NCBI GenBank assembly: GCA_947579665.1
Contig: OX388348.1
Span: 4,154,001-4,218,000, forward strand
Reading direction: 5' to 3'
Source of the DNA: Sympetrum striolatum
Lineage: Eukaryota; Arthropoda; Insecta; Odonata; Libellulidae
Length of the DNA: 64,000 bases
Under the pieces are notes generated by a model. It was not told the DNA's origin. It was given only the letters and a program-made list of their open reading frames with translations, and ran no database searches. How positions within the stretch are numbered: position 1 is the stretch's first letter; each line of letters opens with the position of its first letter. Position numbers and translations under genes: made by a program. Positions 22,626 through 34,236 of this stretch are shown here, in pieces.

Positions 22626-25600
22626 TTTTGCGCCATTATTCATTTCATAAGTTTAATATTTTAGGTAAGTCATCATCGAATCAAGGAGTTGCTACGAAGA
22701 AGATTATCAAGTGACCACTTAGGGATCAAAGGACAGCTGGATCCGGGTATCGTAATTATGCTTGCTATTTAGATTTGGTATCTCGGATACTTTACTAGAC
22801 GGTAATTAATTTAAACTGATTCATAATAGACATAATGTTAATCATGTATTAGTATTGCGCGCCATTATTCATTTCATAAGTTTAATATTTTAGGTAAGTC
22901 ATCATCGAATCAAGGAGGTGCTACGAAGAAGATTATCAAGTGACCACTTAGGGATCAAAGGACAGCTGGATCCGGGTATCGTAATTATGCTTGCTATTTA
23001 GATTTGGTATTTCGGATACTTTACTAGACGGTAAATAATCTAAACTGATTCATAATAGACATAATGTTAATCATGTATTAGTATTGCGCGCCATTATTCA
23101 TTTCATAAGTTTAATATTTTAGGTAAGTCATCATCGAATCAAGGAGGTGCTACGAAGAAGATTATCAAGTGACCACTTTGAGATCAAAGGACAGCTGGAC
23201 CCAGGTATCGTAATTATGCTCGCTATTTAGATTTGGTATCTCGGATACTTTACTAGACGGTAATTAATTTAAACTGATTCATAATAGACATAATGTTAAT
23301 CATATATTAGTATTGTGCGCCATTATTCATTTCATAAATAATATTTTAGGTAAGTCATCATCGAATCAAGGAGGTGCTACGAAGAAGATTATCAAGTGAC
23401 CACTAAGAGATCAAAGGACTGCCCGATCCGGGTTTCGTAATTATACTTGCTATTTAGATTTGGTTTCTCGGATACTTTAATGGTCGGTAATTAATTTAAA
23501 CTGATTCATAATAGACATAATGTTAATCATATATTAGTATTGTTCGCCATTATTCAATTCATAAGTTTATTATTTTAGGTATTTCGTTATGGAATCAAGG
23601 AGGTGCTACGAAGAAGATTATTCAGTGACCACTATGAGATCCAAGGACTGCTGGATCCGGGTATCGTAATTATGCTTGCTGTTTAGATTTTGTATCTCGG
23701 ATACTTTAATAGTCGGTAATTAAATTAAACTGATTCATAATAGACATAATGTAAATCATATATTAGTATTGTGCGCCATTATTCATTTCATAAGTTTAAT
23801 ATTTTAGGTATGTCGTCATCGAATCAAGGAGGTGCTACGAAGAAGATTATCAAGTAACCACTAAGTGATCAAAGCACAGCTGGATCCGAGGATCGTAATT
23901 ATGCTTGCTGTTTAGATTTTGTATCTCGGATACTTTAATAGTCGGTAATAAATTTAAGCTGATTCATAATAGACATAATGTTAATCATATATTAGTATTG
24001 TGCCCCATTATTCATTTCATAAGTTTAATATTTTAGGTATGTCGTCATCGAATCAAGGAGGTGCTACGAAGAAGATTATCAAGTGAGCACTTAGAGATCT
24101 AAGCACAGCTGGTCCCGAGGAGCGTAATTATGCTTGCTGCTTAGATTTTGTATCTCGGATACTTTAATAGTCGGTAATTAATTTAAACTGATTCATAATA
24201 GACATAATGTTAATCATATATTAGTATTGTGCCTCATTATTCATTTCATAAGTTTGATATTTAAGGTAAGTCGTCATCGAATCAAGGAAGTGCTACGAAG
24301 AATATTATCAAGTGACCACTAAGAGATCTAAGCACAGCTGGATCCGAGGATCGTAATTATGCTTGCTGTTTAGATTTTGTATCTCGGATACTTCAATGGT
24401 CGGTAATTAATTTAAACTGATTCATAATAGACATAATGTTAATCATATATTAGTATTGTGCCCCATTATTCATTTCAAAAGTTTAATATTTTAGGTATGT
24501 CGTCATCGAATCAAGGAGGTGCTACGAAGAAGATTATCAAGTGACCACTAAGAGATCTAAGCACAGCTGGATCCGAGGATCGTAATTATGCTTGCTGTTT
24601 AGATTTTGTATCTCGGATACTTTAAAAGTCGGTAATTAATTTAAACTGATTCATAATAGACATAATGTTAATCATATATTAGTATTGCGCGCCAATATTC
24701 ATTTCATAAGATTAATATTTTACGTAAGTCATCATCGAATCAAGGAGGTGCTACGAAGAAGATTATCAAGTGACCACTAAGAGATCTAAGCACAGCTGGA
24801 TCCGAGGAGCGTAATTATGCTTGCTGTTTAGATTTTGTATCTCGGATACTTTAATAGCCGGTAATTAATTTAAACTGATTCATAATAGACATAATGTTAA
24901 TCATATATTGGTATTGTGCGCATTTATTCATTTCATAAGTTTAATATTTTAGGTATGTCGTCATCGAATCAAGTAGGTGCTACGAAGAAGATTATCAAGT
25001 AACCACTAAGAGATCAAAGCACAGCTGGATCCGGGTATCGTAATTATGCTTGCTGTTTAGATTTTGTATCTCGGATACTTTAATAGTCGGAAATTAATTT
25101 AAACTGATTCATAATAGACATAATGTTAATCATATATTAGTATTGTGCGCCATTATTCATTTCATAAGTTTAATATTTTAGGTAAGTCATCATCGAATCA
25201 AGGAGGTGCAACGAAGAAGATTATCAGGTGACCACTAAGAGATCAAAGACAGCTGGATCCGGGTATTGTTATTATGCTTTCTATTTAGATTAAGTATCTC
25301 GGATACTTAAATAGACGGTAATTAATTTAAACTGATTCATAATAGACATAATGTTATTCATATATTAGTATTGTGCGCCATCATTCATTTCATAAGTTTA
25401 TTATTTTTGGTATGTCGTCATCGAATCAAGGAGGTGCTACGAAGAAGATTATCAAGTGACCACTAAGAGATCAAAGCACTGCTGGATCCGGGTATCGTAA
25501 CTATGCTCGCTATTTAGATTTGGTTTCTCGGATACTTTAATCGTCGGTAATTAATTTAAACTGATTCATAATAGACATAATGTTATTCATATATTAGTAT

Positions 25601-26712
25601 TGTGCGCCATCATTCATTTCATAAGTTTATTATTTTAGGTATGTCGTCATCTAATCAAGGAGGTGCTACGAAGAGGATTATCAAGTGACCACTAAGAGAT
25701 CAAAGGACTGCTCGACCCGGGTATCGTAATTATACTTGCTATTTAGATTTGGTTTCTCGGATACTTTAATGGTCGGTAATTCATTTAAACTGATTCATAA
25801 TAGACATAATGTTAATCATATATTAGTATTGTGCGCCATTATTCATTCATAAGTTTATTTTTTTAGGTATGTCGTCATGGAATCAAGGAGGTGCTACGAA
25901 GAAGATTATTAAGTGACCACTATGAGATCCAAGGACTGCTGGATACGGGTATCGTAATTCTGCTTTCCATTTACGTTTGGTTTCTCGGATACTTTAATAG
26001 TCGGTTATTAATTTAAACTGATTCATTATACATAATGTTAATCATATAAAATAGTAATGTGCGCCATTATTCATTTCATAAGTTTATTATTTTAGGTAAG
26101 TCCTCATCGAATCAAGGAGGTGCTACGAAGAAGATTATTAAGTGACCACTAAGAGATCAAAGCACTGCTGGATCTTGGTATCGTAATTAGGCTTTCTATT
26201 TAGATTTGGTATCTTGCATACTTTAATAGACGGTAGTTAATTTAAATTGATTCATAATAGACATAATGTTAATCATATATTAGTATTCTGTGCCATTATT
26301 CATTTCATAAGTTTATTATTTTAGATAAGTCGTTAAGGAAACAAGGTTGTGCTTAGATGAAGATTGTCCAGTGACCACTCACAGATCAACGGACTTCAGT
26401 ATCCGGGTCATCGTAAATATGAATGCTATTTTGATTATATTTCGCGGATACTTTAATATTGGTTAAATTTTTTTAAACTGATTGATAATAGTCATTGTGT
26501 TAATCATATATTAGTTTTCTACGGCATCATTCATTTCATAAGTTTATCATTTTAGGTAAATCGTAATGGAAACAAGGAGGTGCTTAGAAGAAGATTGTCC
26601 AGTGACCAATCAGTGATCAAAGGACTTACGAATCCCGGCTTTCGTTATAATGAATGCTATTTAAATTAGTTATTTCGGATACTTTAATAGTCGGTAAGGT
26701 ATTTAAAATCAT
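22626..26712 (+). repeat. 229-bp satellite, array 2 (about 18 monomers, decaying to the right)
   Basis: This is the same monomer and orientation as array 1. It restarts at GCGCCATTATTCATTTCATA (22630). Most copies are of a GCGCC/CATAAG subtype that is a minority in array 1. Left copies resemble each other closely (22730-23200). From about 23400 there are more substitutions and small indels. The last two copies (about 26330-26712) have lost landmarks, with GTGCTTAGAAGAAGATTGTC in place of GTGCTACGAAGAAGATTATC. Progressive decay to one side is typical of the edge of a satellite array that is no longer homogenised. Confidence 0.95.
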
Positions 26713-26905
26713 TGATAATAGCTATAGTTTTGTATGTATGTACGTGTACATATTCGTATTATTTCAAATGATGTATCTAGGAATTATAAAGATTTCAGGA
26801 GGGAGATTATTGCTGTGCCATATCTGTATCATAGTATTTTAGGGTCTCTTATATCGTAATTATTTATTGCATTTATAGTAGAGCATCACAGATATGAAGG
26901 AAGCA
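26713..26905. other. Short AT-rich spacer between satellite and minisatellite
   Basis: Contains TATGTATGTACGTGTACATA and no recognisable gene. Near its end, TTTATAGTAGAGCAT (26872-26886) is identical to a stretch just after the copia stop codon (33868-33882). With AT-rich DNA a chance match is quite possible. Confidence 0.5.
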
Positions 26906-29900
26906 AATAAGGGAGGATCCCATCGTAACGGGACCCGGGGAGGGATGATCCCGCGGAGGCAGGATCCAAGCGAGGGCAGACCCAGGCCTGGGAAGACACA
27001 GGCGAGTGAGGATCCCAGCGAGGGAGGATCCCAACGAGGTAGGATAACAGCTGGGGAGGATCCCAGTAAGGGAGGATCACAAAGTGGGAGGATCCCATCG
27101 AGGTAGGAAATAAGCGATTGAGGTTCCTAGCCAGGGAGAATCACAGCAAGAGAGGATATAAGTTTGGGAGGATCCCACAAAAGGAGGATCCCATGGTGGG
27201 AGGATCTTAACGAGGGAGTATCCAATGGTGGAAGGATCTTAACGAGGGAGGATCCCAACGAGGGAGGATCCCAGCGAGGAAGGATCCCAGCGAGGGAGGA
27301 TCCCAGTATGGGAGGATCCCAGCGAGAGAGGATCCCAGCGAGGGAGGATCCCAGCGAAAGAGGATCCCAGAGAAAGAGGATCCCAGCGAGGGAGGATCCC
27401 AGCGAGGGGGGGATCCCAGCGATGGAGGATCCCAGCGATGGAGGATCCCAACGAGGGAGGATAACAGGGAGAGAAGGATCCTTTCGAGGGAGGATCCCAG
27501 CGAAGGAAGATCCCAGGGACAAAGGACCCCAGCCAGGGAAGATCCAATCGAGGGAGCATCCCAGCAAGGGAGAATCCCAGCGAGGTGGGATCCCTGTGAG
27601 GGAGGATCCCAGGGAAGGAGTACCCCGGCGATGGAGGATAACAGCGAGGGAGGATCCCAGTAAGGTGGGATCCCAGCGAAGGAGGATTCCAGCGAGGTAG
27701 GATCCCAGCGAAGGAGGATTCCACCGAGGTAGGATCCCAGCGAGGGAGTATCCCTTCAAGGGAGGATCCCAAAGAGGGAGGATCTCAACGAGGGAGGAGC
27801 TCAAAAAGGGAGGATCCCAGCTTCGTAGGATAACAGTGAGGGGGTATCCCAGCGACGGAGGATCCCAAAGAGGGAGGATCTCAACGAGGGAGGATCCCAG
27901 CAAGGGAGGATCCCAACGAGGGAGGATAATAGCGGGGAAGGTTCCCTGCACGGGAGGATCCCAGCCAGGGAGGATCCCAACGGAGGACGATACCAGCGAG
28001 GGAGGATCCCATTTAGGGAGGATCACAGCGATGGAGGATCACAGTGAGGGAGGATCCACAAGAGGGAGGATCACAACAAGGTAAGAAATAAGTGAGAGAG
28101 CATCCCAGCAAGGGAGGATACCAACGAGACGGGATCCAAGCAAGTAAGGATCCCAGCGAGTGAGGATACCAGCGAGAAGGGATACCAGCGATGGATGATC
28201 CCAGCGAGGGAGGATCACAGCGAGGGAGGATCCCAGTGAGGGAGGATCCACAAGAGGGAGGATCACAACAAGGTAAGAAATAAGTGAGAGAGCATCCCAG
28301 CAAGGGAGGATACCAACGAGAAGGGATCCAAGCAAGTAAGAATCCCAGCGAGTGAGGATACCAGCGAGAAGGGATACCAGCGATGGATGATCCCAGCGAG
28401 GGAGGATCACAGCGAGGGAGGATCCCAGTGAGGGAGGATCACAGCGAGGGAGGATCCCAACAAGGGAGGATCGCAGCGAGGGAGGATCCCAACGAGGGAG
28501 GATCCCAGCGAGGGAGGATCACAGCAAGGGAGAATCCCAATGAGGGAGGAGCTCAACAAGGGAGGATCCCAGCTTGGGAGGATAACAGTGAGGGGGCATC
28601 CCAGCGACGGAGGATCCCAAAGAAGGAGGATCCCATGGTGGGAGGATCTTAACGAGGGAGGATCCCATGGTGGGAGGATCTTAACGAGGGAGGATCCCAA
28701 CGAGGGAGGATCCCAGCGAGGAAGGATCCCAGCGAGGGAGGATCCCAGTATGGGAGGATCCCAGCGAGAGAGGATCCCAGCGAGGGAGGATCCCAGCGAA
28801 AGAGGATCCCAGCGAAAGAGGATCCCAGCAAAAGAGGATCCCAGCGAGGGAGGATCCCAGCGAGGGGGGGATCCCAGCGATGGAGGATCCCAGCGATGGA
28901 GGATCCCAACGAGGGAGGATAACAGGGAGAGAGGATCCTTTCGAGGGAGGAGCCAAGCAAAGGAAGATTCCAGGGACAAAGGACCCCAGCCAGGGAAGAT
29001 CCAATCGAGGGAGCATCCCAGCAAGGGAGAATCCCAGCGAGGTGGGATCCCTGTGAGGGAGGATCCCAGGGAAGGAGTACCCCGGTGATGGAGGATAACA
29101 GCGAGGGAGGATCCCAGAAAGGTGGGATCCCAGCGAAGGAGGGTTCCAGCGAGGTAGGATCCCAGCGAAGGAGGATTCCAGCGAGGTAGGATCCCAGCGA
29201 GGGAGTATCCCTTCAAGGGAGGATCCCAAAGAGGGAGGATCTCAACGAGGGAGGATCCCAGCAAGGGAGGATCCCAACGACAAATGATCCCAGCGAAGGG
29301 AGGATCCCAACGAGGGAGGATAATAGCGAGGAAGGATCCCTGCAAGGGAGCATCCCAGCCAGGGAGGATCCCAACGGAGGACGATACCAGCGAGGGAGGA
29401 TCCCATTTAGGGAGGATCACAGCGATGGAGGATCACAGTGAGGGAGGATCCACAAGAGGGAGGATCACAACAAGGTAAGAAATAAGTGAGAGAGCATCCC
29501 AGCAAGGGAGGATACCAACGAGAAGGGATCCAAGCAAGTAAGGATCCCAGCGAGTGAGGATACCAGCGAGAAGGGATACCAGCGATGGATGATCCCAGCG
29601 AGGGAGGATCACAGCGAGGGAGGATCCCAGTGAGGGAGGATCACAGCGAGGGAGGATCCCAACAAGGGAGGATCGCAGCGAGGGAGGATCCCAACGAGGG
29701 AGGATCCCAGCGAGGGAGGATCACAGCAAGGGAGGATCCCAATGAGGGAGGAGCTCAACAAGGGAGGATCCCAGCTTGGGAGGATAACAGTGAGGGGGCA
29801 TCCCAGCGACGGAGGATCCCAAAGAAGGAGGATCCCATGGTGGGAGGATCTTAACGAGGGAGGATCCCATGGTGGGAGGATCTTAACGAGGGAGGATCCC

Positions 29901-32620
29901 AACGAGGGAGGATCCCAGCGAGGAAGGATCCCAGCGAGGGAGGATCCCAGTATGGGAGGATCCCAGCGAGAGAGGATCCCAGCGAGGGAGGATCCCAGCG
30001 AAAGAGGATCCCAGCGAAAGAGGATCCCAGCAAAAGAGGATCCCAGCGAGGGAGGATCCCAGCGAGGGGGGGATCCCAGCGATGGAGGATCCCAGCGATG
30101 GAGGATCCCAACGAGGGAGGATAACAGGGAGAGAGGATCCTTTCGAGGGAGGATCCCAGCGAAGGAAGATTCCAGGGACAAAGGACCCCAGCCAGGGAAG
30201 ATCCAATCGAGGGAGCATCCCAGCAAGGGAGAATCCCAGCGAGGTGGGATCCCTGTGAGGGAGGATCCCAGGGAAGGAGTACCCCGGTGATGGAGGATAA
30301 CAGCGAGGGAGGATCCCAGAAAGGTGGGATCCCAGCGAAGGAGGGTTCCAGCGAGGTAGGATCCCAGCGAAGGAGGATTCCAGCGAGGTAGGATCCCAGC
30401 GAGGGAGTATTCCTTCAAGGGAGGATCCCAAAGAGGGAGGATCTCAACGAGGGAGGATCCCAGCAAGGGAGGATCCCAACGACAAATGATCCCAGCGAAG
30501 GGAGGATCCCAACGAGGGAGGATAATAGCGAGGAAGGATCCCTGCAAGGGAGCATCCCAGCCAGGGAGGATCCCAACGGAGGACGATACCAGCGAGGGAG
30601 GATCCCATTTAGGGAGGATCACAGCGATGGAGGATCACAGTGAGGGAGGATCCACAAGAGGGAGGATCACAACAAGGTAAGAAATAAGTGAGAGAGCATC
30701 CCAGCAAGGGAGGATACCAACGAAAAGGGATCCAAGGAAGTAAGGATCCCAGCGAGTGAGGATACCAGCGAGAAGGGATACCAGCGATGGATGATCCCAG
30801 CGAGGGAGGATCACAGCGAGGGAGGATCCCAGCGAGGGAGGATCACAGCGAGGGAGGATCCCAACGAGGGAGGATCCCAACGAGGGAGGATCCCAGCGAG
30901 GGAGGATCCCAACGAGGGAGGATCCCAGCGAGGGAGGATCACAGCAAGGGAGGATCCCAATGAGGGAGGAGCTCAACAATGGAGGATCCCAGCTTGGGAG
31001 GATAACAGTTAGGGGGTATCTCAGCGATGGAGGATCCCAAAGAGGGAGGATCTCAACGAGGGAGGATCCCAGCAAGGGAGGATCCCAACGACAAATGATC
31101 CCAGCGAAGGGAGGATCCCAACTAGGGAGGATAATAGCGAGGAAGGATCCCTGCAAGGGAGGATCCCAGCCAGGGAGGATCCCAACGGAGGACGATACCA
31201 GCGAGGGAGGATCCCATTTAGGGAGTATCACAGCGATGGAGGATCACAGTGAGGGAGGATCCACAAGAGGGAGGATCACAACAAGGTAAGAAATAAGTGA
31301 GAGAGCATCCCAGCAAGGGAGGATACCAACGAGAAGGGATCCAAGCAAGTAAGGATCCCAGCGAGTGAGGATACCAGCGAGAAGGGATACCAGCGATGGA
31401 TGATCCCAGCGAGGGAGGATCACAGCGAGGGAGGATCACAGCGAGGGAGGATCCCAACGAGGGAGGATCCCAGCGAGGGAGGATCTTAGCGAGGGAGGAC
31501 CCCAACGAGGGAGGATCACAGCAAGGGAGGATCCCAATGAGGGAGGAGCTCAACAAGGGAGGATCCCAGCCTGGGAGGATAACAGTGAGGGGGTATCCCA
31601 GCGACGGAGGATCCCAAAGAGGGAGGATCTCAACGAGGGAGGATCCCAGCAAGGGAGAATCCCAACGACAAATGATCCCACCGAGGAAGTATCCCAGCGA
31701 AGGGAGGATCCCAGCAGGGGAAGATCCCAGGGAGTAATGACCCAAGCCCGGGAAACCCAATCAAGGGAATGTCACAGTGAGGGATGACCCCAGCGAGGGA
31801 TCCCAGCAAGGGAAGTTTCCAGGGAGTAATGACCCAAGCCAGGGAAAATCCCATCAAAGGAATGTCACAGTGAGGGATGACCCCAGCGAGGGAAGATGCC
31901 AGTAAGGGAAGACCCCTATGAGTGAGGATCCCAGAGATTCCTAGAATGGCAGGATCCCAGCTAGGTAGGATCCCAGCGAGGGAAGATGTAACCGAGGAAG
32001 GACCCCGGTGAGGGACGACCCATCGAGGCAGGATCCCAGCGAGGGATCCTGGTGAGAGAAGGACCCAGCGATATTAGATCCCAGCTAGGGAGGATCCCAG
32101 CGATGATGGATTCCAGCGAGGGAGGATCGCAGAGAGGGAGTATCTCAGCGAGAGAGTATCCCATCGAGCGAGGATACCAGCGAGGGAGGATCCAAGCGAG
32201 GGAAGATCCCATGGTGGATGTACCCCGTTGTGGGACCACCCCGGCGTGCCAGGATCCTTGCGAGGGAGGATCCAGGCGAGAGAAGGCCCCAGCGATATAG
32301 GATCCCAGCAAGGGAGGATCCCAGTGTGGGAGGATCCCAGCGTGGGAGGATCCCAGTGAGGGAGGATTCCAGCATGGGAGGATCGCAGCCGGGGAGGATT
32401 CCAGCTAGGTAGGATCCCAGCGAGGAAGGATCCCAGCAAGGGAGGATCCCAGTGTGGGAGGATCCCAGTGAGGGAGGATTCCAGCATGGGAGGATCGCAG
32501 GTGGGGAGGATCACAGCGTACGAGGATCCCAGCGAGGAAGGATCACAGAAGGGGTGGTCCCAATGAGGGAGGATAACAGCGAGGGAGGATCCAACCGAGG
32601 GAGGATCACAGCGAGGGATC
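26906..32620. repeat. G-rich minisatellite, 16-bp unit GGGAGGATCCCAGCGA (about 350 units)
   Basis: Near-continuous tandem copies of a 16-bp purine-rich unit centred on the palindrome GGATCC. Variants include GGGAGGATCACAGCGA, GATGGAGGATCCCAGC and AAGGAGGATTCCAGC. Because 16 is not a multiple of 3, three units (48 bp) encode one 16-residue repeat in every frame. The unit has no stop in any register on either strand. The plus strand therefore reads repeats of the type EGGSQRGRIPAREDPS and the minus strand SLGSSLAGILPRWDPP, giving open frames up to 337 codons. I regard these as products of composition, not genes. The array becomes irregular at 31660-32300 and ends sharply at the copia remnant. 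Confidence 0.95.
28083..30686. repeat. ~1202-bp higher-order duplication within the minisatellite
   Basis: The variant order in 28083-29284 recurs almost base for base at 29285-30486. For example, open frames starting at 28407 and 29609, and at 28540 and 29742, are offset by exactly 1202 bp and have near-identical translations. The module containing AACAAGGTAAGAAATAAGTG appears at about 28074, 28264, 29466, 30668 and 31280. A partial, older relative of the same variant order occurs at 27190-27780 (offset about 1442 bp from 28630-29220). Confidence 0.9.
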
Positions 32621-32621
32621 A

Positions 32622-33860
32622 ATTAGGTTAATGATGGCTCTTACAGTTCAGAACAAATGGGTACAGGAGTACATTGATGTTTTAACTGCTTACTTACACA
32701 GCAATTTGACTGAAGATGTGTATATGTATCAGCCAAAGTTTTTTGAAGCTGAAGAGGGGAAAGTGTGTAAACTTTTAAAGACATTATATGGATTAAAACA
32801 AAGTGCAAGAGGTTGGTATTCAACATTACATGCACTTTTGCAAGAACTAGGTCTTAATAAAATTGTAAAAGATCCATGTTTATATGTTAGTGCAAGCAAA
32901 AATCTATTTATAGGAGTCTATGTCGATGACTTGGCTTGTTGGGGTGAGAAAGGCAGAGTGGACTGGTTTAAAAGAGAATTAGAGCTCAAGATCGAGATTA
33001 GAGTTTTGGGGAACATGACCCATTTCCTTTCGATGAATGTTGAATACCAACTGGAAACCATGTCAATTCATCAATCTGACTATATTTTGCGAATTTTGCG
33101 GGAATTTAGACTTGAAGAAGGAAAGGGTAGGTCATCTCCGCTGGAAATTACTAGAGATGATGGACTGGTTTCAAGTGATGTAAAGTATGATGAATGTCAG
33201 TACAGAAAGGCTGTAGGCATGCTATTGTATGTAGCAACTACAACCCGACCTGACATTTATTATGCAGTTTGTAAGGCAAGTCAGAAAAATAATGACCCCA
33301 CACTAAGAGACTGGCAGGATGTGAAACATATTATGTTGTATTTAAAAAGAACGTGTGATGTAAAATTAACATTTGTATGTACTGATACCCCTATTGAGAT
33401 GTATTGTGATTCTTATTATGCCAACTCCAAGGAAAGAAAGTCTGTTAGTGGGTACATATCAATGTTGGCTAAAGGACCCATAAGTTGGACCTCAAGGTTG
33501 CCTAAGAAAAGAGACTCTGTGGCCAGCTCCACTTGTGAGGCAGAATATGGATCGATGTTTGAAGCTGCCAAGGAAGCATTATGGCTAAAGTACATATTGA
33601 CAGAATTAGGCCAAGAAAGGTATTTGAGAAACCCCTTTGTGTGTGATAATACAAGTGCAATCTGGCTGACAAAACATGATGGGGATACTGAGCTATCCAA
33701 GCATTTAGATATTAAGTTTAATTTTTGTAGAGACTATGTGGAAAAGAATATCTTAAGTTTTGAATATGTGTGTAGCAATGAAAATGTCGCTGATTTATTT
33801 ACAAAACCGCTTAACGGTCCAAAGACTGAAGGCTTCAGGAAAGCTATGAACTTGTTGTAA
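32622..33860 (+). CDS. Copia-type Pol fragment: reverse transcriptase C-terminal half plus RNase H (5'-partial)
   Basis: Encodes the polymerase and RNase H that copy the element's RNA into DNA. Numbering is from the first Met at 32631 (409 residues). The RT palm begins at YIDVLTAYL (first catalytic Asp at residue 16). KTLYGLKQSARGWY follows at 50-63 and YVDD, the active-site pair, at 97-100. RNase H shows YCDSYYA (Asp260), ASSTCEAEY (298-306), VCDNTSAIWL (337-346) and KHLDIKF (357-363). The end VADLFTKPL (386-394) is typical of copia Pol. Copia homology already covers IRL before the Met, so it begins at 32622, and the frame is open back to 32577 into the minisatellite. A complete copia Pol is more than twice this length; the integrase and the start of RT are gone. 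The family call is firm. It cannot transpose by itself. Confidence 0.95.
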   Translation: MRLMMALTVQNKWVQEYIDVLTAYLHSNLTEDVYMYQPKFFEAEEGKVCKLLKTLYGLKQSARGWYSTLHALLQELGLNKIVKDPCLYVSASKNLFIGVYVDDLACWGEKGRVDWFKRELELKIEIRVLGNMTHFLSMNVEYQLETMSIHQSDYILRILREFRLEEGKGRSSPLEITRDDGLVSSDVKYDECQYRKAVGMLLYVATTTRPDIYYAVCKASQKNNDPTLRDWQDVKHIMLYLKRTCDVKLTFVCTDTPIEMYCDSYYANSKERKSVSGYISMLAKGPISWTSRLPKKRDSVASSTCEAEYGSMFEAAKEALWLKYILTELGQERYLRNPFVCDNTSAIWLTKHDGDTELSKHLDIKFNFCRDYVEKNILSFEYVCSNENVADLFTKPLNGPKTEGFRKAMNLL

Positions 33861-33985
33861 ATGTATTTTTATAGTAGAGCATTCATGTTTTGCAGTGATT
33901 GATATTATTGAATGTTTGAGTATGTAAAATGATAACTGTGAATTCGTGTTATTTGAAATTATTGATTATTGATTGATAACAACGC

Positions 33986-33996
33986 AAAGAGGGGAG
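33986..33996 (+). promoter_or_regulatory. Polypurine tract
   Basis: AAAGAGGGGAG lies directly before the TGTTA that begins the presumed 3' LTR. This is the usual primer site for plus-strand DNA synthesis in LTR retrotransposons. Confidence 0.75.
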
Positions 33997-34236
33997 TGTT
34001 ATATATTTGCGTATGTTATTACTATGTATGTTTGCATTTCGAGGTTGGCAGCAATGATTTTAATTTTGTTTTTTCATTGCCTGTATTTTGGCGCTACTGT
34101 TTACCCCTGCTGCCATACTGCTGCGTCCTGTTCTGTAATGGTGGTTGTTTGTGTGCAGAATGTTTGCTGCAATAAACTCTTTTCTATAGAATTTCTGGAC
34201 TGTTATTTCACCACGCTAATGAACTAAAAGAATACA
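33997..34236 (+). repeat. Probable copia 3' LTR (about 240 bp)
   Basis: Starts TGTTATATATTTGCG just after the polypurine tract. It contains the polyadenylation signal AATAAA at 34171-34176 and appears to end in CA near 34236. The 3' border is inferred from length and the TG...CA rule only. Confidence 0.65.

Larger units (their letters stand above)
32622..34236 (+). mobile_element. 5'-truncated Ty1/copia LTR retrotransposon
   Basis: This remnant keeps the RT-RNase H half of pol, an untranslated stretch, a polypurine tract and a probable 3' LTR. Gag, protease, integrase and the 5' LTR are missing. The minisatellite lies directly against the RT coding sequence, so either the element was truncated there or the minisatellite expanded into it. 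The retained frame has no stop or frameshift, which suggests the element is young. The right end (about 34236, ...AATACA) is uncertain because without a 5' LTR the terminus and target duplication cannot be checked. Confidence 0.88.

Noticed and set aside
1..26712. CENP-B box in the satellite
   Set aside because: No match to the TTCGNNNNANNCGGG core was found; GGATCCGGGTATCG only superficially resembles it.
27127..31760. Long open frames (up to 337 codons) on both strands of the minisatellite
   Set aside because: They follow from a stop-free 16-bp unit, occur in all frames on both strands, and have no start context, splice signals or family similarity.
26906..32620. Common origin of satellite and minisatellite because both contain GGATCC
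   Set aside because: Similarity is limited to the 6-bp palindrome plus one or two bases; the flanks do not align.
33416..33700. 94-codon minus-strand ORF inside the copia Pol
   Set aside because: Shadow frame of the clearly coding plus strand.
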